A stretch of DNA of 10,536 nucleotides, from positions 1-10,536 of the forward strand of contig JAATFY010000145.1 of NCBI GenBank assembly GCA_015654915.1. Reading direction: 5' to 3'. Origin of the DNA: Rhodospirillales bacterium. GTDB lineage: Bacteria; Pseudomonadota; Alphaproteobacteria; UBA9219. This document shows positions 5,578 through 10,536 of the stretch, in pieces; positions within the stretch are counted from its first letter, which is position 1; each line of letters opens with the position of its first letter. The translations under genes and the position numbers were made by a program. The notes under the pieces are model-generated. The model saw nothing but the letters and a program-made list of their open reading frames with translations, was not told the DNA's origin and did no database searches.

Positions 5578-5831
5578 GATGCCAGAAGCCCGTCGAGTTT
5601 TCCGGCGGCATCGAGCGCATAAAGATCGTCGCAGCCGCCGATATGCTGCCCGTTGATGAAGATTTGCGGGATCGTTTGTTTGCCGCCGGATTTTTTCAGC
5701 ATCTCGTCGCGTTTGGCGGGATCGGCCTTGATGTCGATATCTTCGAACGCCGCGCCTTTCTTTTGCAGCAGCATTTTCGCGCGCTGGCAATAAGGGCAAT
5801 TCGGGCCGGAATAAACGGTGATCTTGGCCAT
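5574..5831 (-). CDS. grxC: Glutaredoxin 3 (GrxC-type, dithiol)
   Basis: A small 85-residue protein of the thioredoxin fold. The dithiol active site CPYC is at residues 12-15, the cis-proline motif TIP is at 53-55, and the glutathione-binding GGCDDL is at 65-70. It uses glutathione to reduce disulfides and mixed disulfides in the cytoplasm. Length and motifs match GrxC of alphaproteobacteria, and YxGPNCPYC is a normal N-terminus. It is the middle gene of comF-grxC-nitrilase, 62 bp after comF, and its stop overlaps the nitrilase ATG by ATGA. No Shine-Dalgarno is clear before ATG 5831. The AT-rich gap upstream may hold its own promoter. Confidence 0.96.
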   Translation of the reverse strand: MAKITVYSGPNCPYCQRAKMLLQKKGAAFEDIDIKADPAKRDEMLKKSGGKQTIPQIFINGQHIGGCDDLYALDAAGKLDGLLAS

Positions 5832-5857
5832 GGCTAAAGACTCAATCTGTTTATTTT

Positions 5858-5890
5858 ATTGTAACATAATATATGGCGATTTGTTGACAA
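5858..5890 (-). promoter_or_regulatory. Candidate promoter for grxC and the nitrilase gene
   Basis: In the AT-rich 62-bp gap after comF, the minus strand reads TTGTCA (5890-5885), a 16-nt spacer and TATGTT (5868-5863, 4 of 6). TACAAT (5863-5858) is a better -10 by sequence but has 21-nt spacing. Either would give a leader of about 20-30 nt. This could drive grxC independently of comF, useful if glutaredoxin is made at a different level. Confidence 0.33.
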
Positions 5891-5893
5891 TCC

Positions 5894-6646
5894 TCAGGAG
5901 AATCCTCTGACCCGCGCCAGCGTCAGGATGTTCGCCGTTTCCGCCCCCGCCTTCAGCAAAACACGGCTGCATTCATTAACCGTGGCTCCCGTCGTTAGCA
6001 CATCATCGACAAGAATAACGGTTTTGCCCTTTATTATATTGCTGTAGCGCGGATTAAAGCCGAAGGCTCCGCGCACGTTTTCCTGCCGTTCCTTGCGTCC
6101 TTTATGCCCTTGAATCGGCGTCGGACGCAGCCTTTGCAGGGCATCGACCAGCACCGGTTTTTCCGCGATTTCGCCCAGCGCCTGCGCCAGCAGCGCCGCC
6201 TGATTGTAGCGCCGCTTGAACAACCGCCAGCGATGCAGGGGCACCGGCACGATATAATCCGCCGCAGCCAGAAACTCCGCTCCGGCGCGGCCGATCCATG
6301 CCGCCAGCCCCTTGGCCGGATGCGTGCGGTCGCTATGCTTGAAGCTCAGGACCAGCCGCTTGCTGGCGTCGTCATAAAGCATTGCGGCGCGGGCGGCCTT
6401 GAAATGCGGCGGTTCATTGAGGCAACTGCCGCACAGCATGCCGTCGCCGACAGGGACATCGAAAGGCGCCCCGCAACAGGCGCAAAAGGGCGGGGCGATG
6501 AAATGGATCTGGCCCCAGCAGGCGGGGCAAAGCGTACGGTCGGCTCCTACCACCGCATCGCAGGACAGGCATAAAGGCGGCAGCAACAGGTCGAGTGTTT
6601 TTCCGGCGACCTGTCGCCAGCGGGAAAGGGAAGGGGCAATGGACAT
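5894..6646 (-). CDS. comF: ComF-family phosphoribosyltransferase-like protein
   Basis: A 250-residue protein. The N-terminal part holds Cys pairs as in ComF zinc ribbons: C26/C29, C40/C43, C55/C58 and C72/C75. The C-terminal part is a type I phosphoribosyltransferase fold with the PRPP loop VILVDDVLTTGAT (about 210-222) and the family motif VPVPLHRWRLFKRRYNQA. In naturally competent bacteria ComF helps take up single-stranded DNA; in most alphaproteobacteria its role is unproven and the gene simply sits by grxC or the BioC-like methyltransferase, as here. ATG 6646 is preferred to TTG 6688, which would overlap the divergent gene's start; the preferred start lacks a clear Shine-Dalgarno. It heads the comF-grxC-nitrilase run. 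Confidence 0.92.
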   Translation of the reverse strand: MSIAPSLSRWRQVAGKTLDLLLPPLCLSCDAVVGADRTLCPACWGQIHFIAPPFCACCGAPFDVPVGDGMLCGSCLNEPPHFKAARAAMLYDDASKRLVLSFKHSDRTHPAKGLAAWIGRAGAEFLAAADYIVPVPLHRWRLFKRRYNQAALLAQALGEIAEKPVLVDALQRLRPTPIQGHKGRKERQENVRGAFGFNPRYSNIIKGKTVILVDDVLTTGATVNECSRVLLKAGAETANILTLARVRGFS

Positions 6647-6652
6647 GCGAAT

Positions 6653-6681
6653 TTGGGACTCGGGAAGGGTTCGGGCATAGT
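6653..6681 (+). promoter_or_regulatory. Candidate leaderless promoter of the methyltransferase gene
   Basis: TTGGGA (6653-6658), a 17-nt spacer and CATAGT (6676-6681) precede ATG 6688. As in the SCO gene, the -10 ends exactly 7 nt before the A of ATG, so transcription would start at the start codon. No Shine-Dalgarno lies at normal spacing. The site fits inside the 41-bp gap to the divergent comF start. Each box matches the consensus at 4 of 6. Confidence 0.38.
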
Positions 6682-6687
6682 AGCGCA

Positions 6688-7500
6688 ATGAATATTCCGG
6701 ACCAAATCCTCGTGTTTGACCGCGCCCTGAAGCGCCGCCACCACGACCGTGCTGCGGCCGGTTTCGCCGCGCATAGTGTTTTGTTCGAAAGTGTTGCGGA
6801 GCATCTGATCGAACGGCTAAGTGATGTTAAACGAAGCTTTGCATCTGTTCTCGATCTGGGATCGCATAACGGAATTCTGGCGCGGCGCTTTGCGGAAAAG
6901 AAAAATAGCTTTGTCGTTGCGGCGGATGTGTCGGAAAAAATGCTGCGCCCGCTGGCGATGCCTTGCGTTGCCGCCGATGAGGAATTGCTTCCTTTTGCCG
7001 CCGGCAGTTTCGATCTCGTCGCCAGCAATTTAAGTTTGCATTGGGTGAACGACCTGCCAGGCGCTCTGGCGCAAATCAAAAATGCATTACGTCCGGACGG
7101 ATTGTTTCTCGCCACCGTTTTCGGCGGCCGGACTTTGCATGAATTGCGCGGCTGCCTGATGGAGGCCGAGCTTTCCGTCACCGGCGGCGTCAGTCCGCGC
7201 CTTTCGCCCACTATCGAATTGCAAACCGCCAGCGCGTTGCTGCAGCGGGCAGGATTTTCCTTGCCGGTGGCAGATCAGGAAACCATCAGGCTGACCTATC
7301 CGGACGCTTTTGCGCTGATGCGGGACCTGCGCGGCATGGGGGAGGCCAATGCCCATCTTCATCGCCTGCGCACCCCCGCCCGCCATGCCGTCTTTACCGA
7401 AGCCGTGCGGCTTTACCGGATGCGCTATGGCGCTGCCGATGGCCGCATTCCGGCGACATTCGAGGTGCTTTTTCTGCATGGCTGGAAGGCCGCTGCCTAA
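6688..7500 (+). CDS. BioC/NDUFAF5-like SAM-dependent methyltransferase-fold protein
   Basis: A 270-residue class I methyltransferase. Motif I is LDLGSHNG (55-62), the acidic residue after strand 2 is D80 in VVAADVSEKML, and SFDLVASNLSLHWVNDLPGAL (107-127) is the BioC-type motif around strand 4. The opening ILVFDRALKRRHHDRAAAGF is typical of the alphaproteobacterial relatives of NDUFAF5, the mitochondrial complex I assembly factor that hydroxylates an arginine of NDUFS7. The alternative is BioC, malonyl-ACP methyltransferase of biotin synthesis; no bio genes are near, so I favour the NDUFAF5-like assignment. Longer readings from 6595 overlap comF antisense and are rejected. It is divergent from comF and may share regulatory DNA with it. 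Confidence 0.9.
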   Translation: MNIPDQILVFDRALKRRHHDRAAAGFAAHSVLFESVAEHLIERLSDVKRSFASVLDLGSHNGILARRFAEKKNSFVVAADVSEKMLRPLAMPCVAADEELLPFAAGSFDLVASNLSLHWVNDLPGALAQIKNALRPDGLFLATVFGGRTLHELRGCLMEAELSVTGGVSPRLSPTIELQTASALLQRAGFSLPVADQETIRLTYPDAFALMRDLRGMGEANAHLHRLRTPARHAVFTEAVRLYRMRYGAADGRIPATFEVLFLHGWKAAA

Positions 7501-7513
7501 CCGACTGACATTC

Positions 7514-7558
7514 CATGAGATAAATATTGAGTCTCATCTATCACATGAGAATTTTTTT
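7514..7558 (+). terminator. Probable intrinsic terminator with a competing hairpin
   Basis: TCTCAT (7532-7537) pairs with ATGAGA (7545-7550) over a 7-nt loop and is followed by a T-run (7552-7558), the form of a Rho-independent terminator 30-50 bp after the methyltransferase stop. The stem is only 6 bp and AT-rich, so weak. An extra ATGAGA at 7515-7520 can pair with the same TCTCAT, which would exclude the terminator stem. The rest of the 149-bp gap (to 7649) is AT-rich and holds an AGGGGGAG sequence (7590-7597) but no convincing promoter. Confidence 0.45.
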
Positions 7559-7649
7559 AATCGCTTTTTTAGCAATTTAACCGGATTTTAGGGGGAGAAA
7601 AACGAAGCTGTGGTAAGCCATACTCCCGTTTGCAAAGCTTCCCTGACTC

Positions 7650-9173
7650 ATGCCCAAAACCTCTCCGGATACCGTTTCACCGCCCTTCGAATCGCCGCGT
7701 TTTTTAGGCCGCGCCTTCAGCCTGTCGATGGCGGTCGGCGTTATCGGCATGGTCATGTCGCTGCTGATGTTTTACCTGACGCGCGAGAAGGCGAATGACT
7801 TCCTTGTGCCTGATCTCGGACAGTCCGTCGTCGCCGACGGCTGGCAAATTCACGTTCTGCTCATCAAGGGGCTGCCTTATCTTGTTCTGTTTATCGGCCT
7901 GCTGCTGACGGCGGGACAGGTTGTCTATCTGCGCAAGGCCGGCGAGCGCAGCGGCGAAATCGCCAAGCTGGCGCAGTCGCTGCGGCAGGCCAACAACGAC
8001 CTGAACGCCAAAATCGTCGACGAAGAACGCATGGCCCGCGCCCTGCGCGAAAGCGAACAGAAATACCGCGCCATTTTCGAAAACGCCGGCATCGGCATCT
8101 GCCAGATTTCCTCCACCGGCGAATGGCTGAATGTGAATCACACCGCCGCGCATATACTGGGTTACGCCAATCCGCAGGAACTGCTGAGCGACCAGCCGGA
8201 CCTCCACAAGCGCCTTTTCGTCAACAGCCGTCAGCGGCAGGATTTTTTCTCGAAACTCGCGGAAAGCAATCCGCGCGAATACGAGGTTGAGCTTTACACC
8301 AGAGACCACCGCGCCATCTGGGGCAATATGAGCGGCCATGTCGTGCCGGAAAGCGGCGGCAACAAGCTTTATTACGAATGCACCATCTACGACATCACCG
8401 AGCGCCGCCGCGCCGAGAACGCGCTTATTCAGGCCAAGGAACAGGCCGATTTCGCCAACCGCAGCAAATCGGAATTTCTCGCCAATATGAGCCACGAGTT
8501 GCGCACGCCGCTCAACGCCATCATCGGCTTCGCCGAAATCATCAAGGACCAGCTGTTCGGCGCCGTCGGCCAGCCGCAATATGTCGAATACGCGCAGGAT
8601 ATCTACGACAGCGGCGCGTTGCTGCTGTCGCTGATCAACGACATTCTCGATATGTCGAAGATCGAGGCGGGTAAGCGGGCGCTGGCTGAAGCGGTGCTGG
8701 ATATCGAGCATGTCATCCAGTCGGTTTTCCGCCTCGTTGTGTCGCGCGCCAAGATGGGTAAGTTGCATCTGGTCGTGAAAGTGCCGAAGGATTTGCCGCA
8801 TCTGCGCGGCGAGGAAAAGGCGTTAAAGCAGGTGCTGACCAATATCCTCACGAACGCGATCAAATTTACGCCGGAAGGCGGCAACGTGACGCTCAGCGCG
8901 CGCATGGACGAATTCAACCGCATGTGCATCAAGGTGGAAGATACGGGGATCGGCATCGCGCCCGAGGATATTCCAGTGGCGCTGGCGCCGTTCGGCCAGA
9001 TCGAAAGCGCGCTCAGCCGCAAAAATCAGGGAACGGGGCTCGGCTTGCCGCTGACGAAAGCCTTGGTGGAATTGCACGGCGGCGTTCTGGATTTGCAGAG
9101 CAAGCTTGGCGCCGGGACGTCCATCACGATTATTTTCCCTGCCGAACGCGTGGTCAGCCGGACGGCGGGATAG
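7650..9173 (+). CDS. Membrane-bound PAS sensor histidine kinase (PleC/DivJ-like kinase core)
   Basis: A 507-residue kinase. Two membrane helices (about 22-43 and 68-94) flank a short outside loop of some 25 residues, then comes a linker coiled coil (100-135), a PAS/PAC domain (about 135-252), HisKA with H282 in SHELRTPLNAIIGFAEII, and the ATPase domain with N398/N402, DTGIGI (431-436), APFGQ (446-450) and GTGLGL (461-466). All catalytic motifs are intact. There is no receiver domain and no response regulator gene beside it, so it is an orphan kinase. The HisKA region with LINDILDMSKIEAGK resembles alphaproteobacterial PleC/DivJ-type kinases that act on DivK-like regulators; partner and signal are not known. 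ATG 7650 is the first in frame after a stop at 7644 and has no Shine-Dalgarno. Confidence 0.95.
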   Translation: MPKTSPDTVSPPFESPRFLGRAFSLSMAVGVIGMVMSLLMFYLTREKANDFLVPDLGQSVVADGWQIHVLLIKGLPYLVLFIGLLLTAGQVVYLRKAGERSGEIAKLAQSLRQANNDLNAKIVDEERMARALRESEQKYRAIFENAGIGICQISSTGEWLNVNHTAAHILGYANPQELLSDQPDLHKRLFVNSRQRQDFFSKLAESNPREYEVELYTRDHRAIWGNMSGHVVPESGGNKLYYECTIYDITERRRAENALIQAKEQADFANRSKSEFLANMSHELRTPLNAIIGFAEIIKDQLFGAVGQPQYVEYAQDIYDSGALLLSLINDILDMSKIEAGKRALAEAVLDIEHVIQSVFRLVVSRAKMGKLHLVVKVPKDLPHLRGEEKALKQVLTNILTNAIKFTPEGGNVTLSARMDEFNRMCIKVEDTGIGIAPEDIPVALAPFGQIESALSRKNQGTGLGLPLTKALVELHGGVLDLQSKLGAGTSITIIFPAERVVSRTAG

Positions 9174-9187
9174 TGGTCGCTATAGAG

Positions 9188-9505
9188 TTAGTGACACTTC
9201 AAACTTATTTGTTCACGCGTGGCCGCAGGTTCGCCTTTGATGAAAGCTGCGTAATCGACTTGGCCAAGCTGTTTGATGTTGCGAACGGGCGGGGTGGGCT
9301 GCAGGTACTTGTCGCATACTTGTCCATGCGGCGTAATTTCGCTTAAACGGACCGGGGGTTGTAATTGAGGCAGCGCCCAATGCAAGCCGATACCGGCGAC
9401 CACAGTAAGCGCGGCGGCGACACCAGCTGCTTGTCGTACAGTAAAGTAACGGGCGATCCGGAATTCGGCCTTTGGTAAATAAGTACCGTCAATAGAAGTA
9501 GGCAT
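9188..9505 (-). CDS. Small single-pass membrane protein of unknown function
   Basis: I do not recognise this 105-residue protein. It has a short N-terminal part (1-22), one membrane helix (about 24-46, including AAGVAAALTVVAGIGLHWALP) and a C-terminal domain of some 60 residues rich in Pro and Gln with two Cys (C64, C104). Positive residues before the helix (K12, R16, R19, R24) suggest N-in, so the C-terminal domain would be periplasmic and its two Cys could form a disulfide. ATG 9505 follows GGAGA (9518-9514) at 8-nt spacing, a good ribosome site, and is preferred to TTG 9520. It lies 105 bp after the CorA-type gene on the same strand and ends 14 bp from the converging kinase stop. Confidence 0.7.
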   Translation of the reverse strand: MPTSIDGTYLPKAEFRIARYFTVRQAAGVAAALTVVAGIGLHWALPQLQPPVRLSEITPHGQVCDKYLQPTPPVRNIKQLGQVDYAAFIKGEPAATREQISLKCH

Positions 9506-9610
9506 ATTGAATGTCTCCAATTTTATGGCTTCGTCGCGCGCATACTATCAAATGGTTGCTGCGAGAAATACTTTCAAGTTTTTGGAAAAATATGCAGCTA
9601 AATCAATAGA
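9506..9610. other. AT-rich gap between the CorA-type gene and the small membrane protein gene
   Basis: The 105 bp hold only the ribosome site of the downstream gene that I can support (GGAGA, 9518-9514 on the minus strand). There is no strong hairpin with a T-run for ending the CorA transcript. TTGAAA and TTGATA boxes are present on the minus strand, but no -10 of good match stands at proper spacing, so whether the small gene has its own promoter is open. Confidence 0.4.
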
Positions 9611-10536
9611 TTAAAGCCAGCCGCGCCGCCGGAAATAGGCCAAAGGCACTACTGCCGAGATCAACATGACGGAAAGCGCCATAACATAACCGCCCGCCCA
9701 GGCGTATTCGGGCATGGCGTGGAAATTCATTCCCCACATGCTGGCGAAGAAGGTCGGCGGGGTGAATACGACCATGACGATCGACAGGATTTTGATGATG
9801 TTGTTCTGCTCGATATTGATCTGGCCCAAAGTCGCGTCGAGCAGGAACGACGTCTCTTGCGTGAAAAATTGCGCATGTTCGTTGAGCGAGACGATGTCAC
9901 GGTCGAGCGCCTGAAATGTCGTCAGCTGTTCTGCGCTTAACCTCGGCGCCAGACGCGGACCGAGAAACGTCACCAGCCGGCTCATGCCGGTGATGCCGTC
10001 GCGCACCTTGTGGGTGGTGTCTCCGGCCCGGCCGATGCCCTGCAGGATATCCTCCAAACGTTTTTCCTTGGAGCCGGTGTGCCCGCCGCGGCGGAAAATC
10101 TGCTTCGACAGACTGTCGACGTCGCGTCCCAGCACTTCCAGAATATCGGCGAGACGATCGGTGACGGCGTCAAGAAGGGCGAGAAGCCCGTCCTCGACCG
10201 TCGCGCATAGGGCGGATTGCTGTTTAATTCGCTTCGCGAATGTATCGACCGAGCGCAGGGCGCCAAAGCGCACGGTCACGAGGCAGCGTGGCGTCACGGC
10301 AATCAGGAGAACGCTTTGCACGGGATCGGGCGTATCGGCGCCGATGACAACATCTGTGGTGAGGTAAAGCACATTGCCTTCGTTGTAGAGGCGGCTTGAG
10401 GTCTCGATCTCCTGCATTTCCGCCAGTGTGGGCAAACTGATGCCGAGCGCCGTTGAGATCGAGGTGCGTTCGCTGTTTTCGGGGCTTAGCAAATCGATCC
10501 ATACCGTATCTGCCGGCGGCGTCTGGCCCTCGGCCA
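9611..10536 (-). CDS. corA: CorA-family Mg2+/divalent cation transporter (N-terminus beyond window)
   Basis: The frame is open from the window edge to TAA 9613-9611, showing about 308 residues; only a few N-terminal residues should be missing, as CorA proteins have roughly 315-325. The visible start reads EGQTPPADTVWIDLLSPE, a normal early CorA segment. A large cytoplasmic alpha/beta and helical domain leads to two C-terminal membrane helices. TM1 (KILSIVMVVFTPPTFFASMW) ends at the signature GMN (bases 9733-9725), followed by FHAMPEYAW in place of the common FxxMPEL. TM2 ends in the basic tail YFRRRGWL typical of the family. CorA pentamers carry Mg2+, also Co2+ and Ni2+, across the inner membrane; some relatives (ZntB) export Zn2+. 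GMN with MPE favours the CorA side. Confidence 0.95.
   Translation of the reverse strand, partial: AEGQTPPADTVWIDLLSPENSERTSISTALGISLPTLAEMQEIETSSRLYNEGNVLYLTTDVVIGADTPDPVQSVLLIAVTPRCLVTVRFGALRSVDTFAKRIKQQSALCATVEDGLLALLDAVTDRLADILEVLGRDVDSLSKQIFRRGGHTGSKEKRLEDILQGIGRAGDTTHKVRDGITGMSRLVTFLGPRLAPRLSAEQLTTFQALDRDIVSLNEHAQFFTQETSFLLDATLGQINIEQNNIIKILSIVMVVFTPPTFFASMWGMNFHAMPEYAWAGGYVMALSVMLISAVVPLAYFRRRGWL

Noticed and set aside
5578..5799. N-terminal extension of the nitrilase frame up to base 5799, giving a 348-residue protein
   Set aside because: The extra part is the shadow of grxC in another frame; the family N-terminus begins at ATG 5577, which overlaps the grxC stop.
6595..6687. In-frame extension of the methyltransferase into comF
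   Set aside because: It runs antisense over the comF start and lacks a family match; MNIPDQILVFDRALKRR is a normal N-terminus.
7557..7582. CtrA-like sites (TTAA and TTAACC) before the kinase gene, and TTAACCAT at 4100-4107
   Set aside because: No pair of TTAA halves stands at the required 7-nt spacing; isolated half-sites are expected by chance in AT-rich gaps.
7704..8801. 365-codon open frame on the minus strand opposite the kinase
   Set aside because: It is antisense to an intact histidine kinase with all motifs; the translation is low-complexity and resembles no family, as GC-rich genes often produce.
1..10536. A defence island, phage or biosynthetic cluster
   Set aside because: All recognised genes are housekeeping; there is no integrase, transposase, toxin-antitoxin pair or tailoring enzyme set.

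Overview
This is a chromosomal stretch of an alphaproteobacterium that looks like mostly conserved housekeeping DNA. The host assignment rests on four things seen here. The F0 genes of ATP synthase form a stand-alone atpI-atpB-atpE-atpF'-atpF cluster with separate b' and b subunits and no F1 genes following. The c subunit carries Glu rather than Asp as its proton carrier. There is a comF / NDUFAF5-like methyltransferase / grxC / nitrilase neighbourhood of a kind common in that class. There is also a PleC/DivJ-like PAS histidine kinase. Most genes are GC-rich; one gene (4185-4733) and a few intergenic stretches are clearly AT-richer. I cannot name the genus.

Layout. 2-376 (+) is the 3' end of a PhoH-family ATPase. 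377-624 is a palindrome-rich spacer. 625-1341 (+) is a membrane-anchored SCO1/SenC copper chaperone. 1461-3830 (+) is the F0 operon with one good candidate promoter at 1391-1419 and ATGA-type overlaps. 3831-4184 has no gene; it holds a 185-bp nested palindromic element (3876-4060) and then a possible promoter with a dyad. 4185-4733 (+) is an unrecognised AT-rich gene. 6646-4753 (-) is a likely operon comF > grxC > nitrilase/amidase, the last two overlapping by ATGA. 6688-7500 (+) is a divergent BioC/NDUFAF5-like methyltransferase. 7650-9173 (+) is a two-TM PAS sensor histidine kinase. On the minus strand, 9505-9188 is a small single-TM protein of unknown function and 10536-9611 is most of a CorA-type Mg2+/divalent-cation channel.

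How the genes relate. SCO, F0 and the possible complex I assembly methyltransferase all fit aerobic respiratory energy conversion. Glutaredoxin and the Nit1-like amidase fit glutathione metabolism and repair. No mobile-element protein, CRISPR array, tRNA or rRNA was found. I see no convincing new multi-gene system. The points most worth checking are the hairpin that looks inserted inside another palindromic repeat (3894-3962), the AT-rich orphan gene with a promoter-overlapping dyad, and two promoters placed so that the SCO and methyltransferase mRNAs would start at their own ATG (leaderless).
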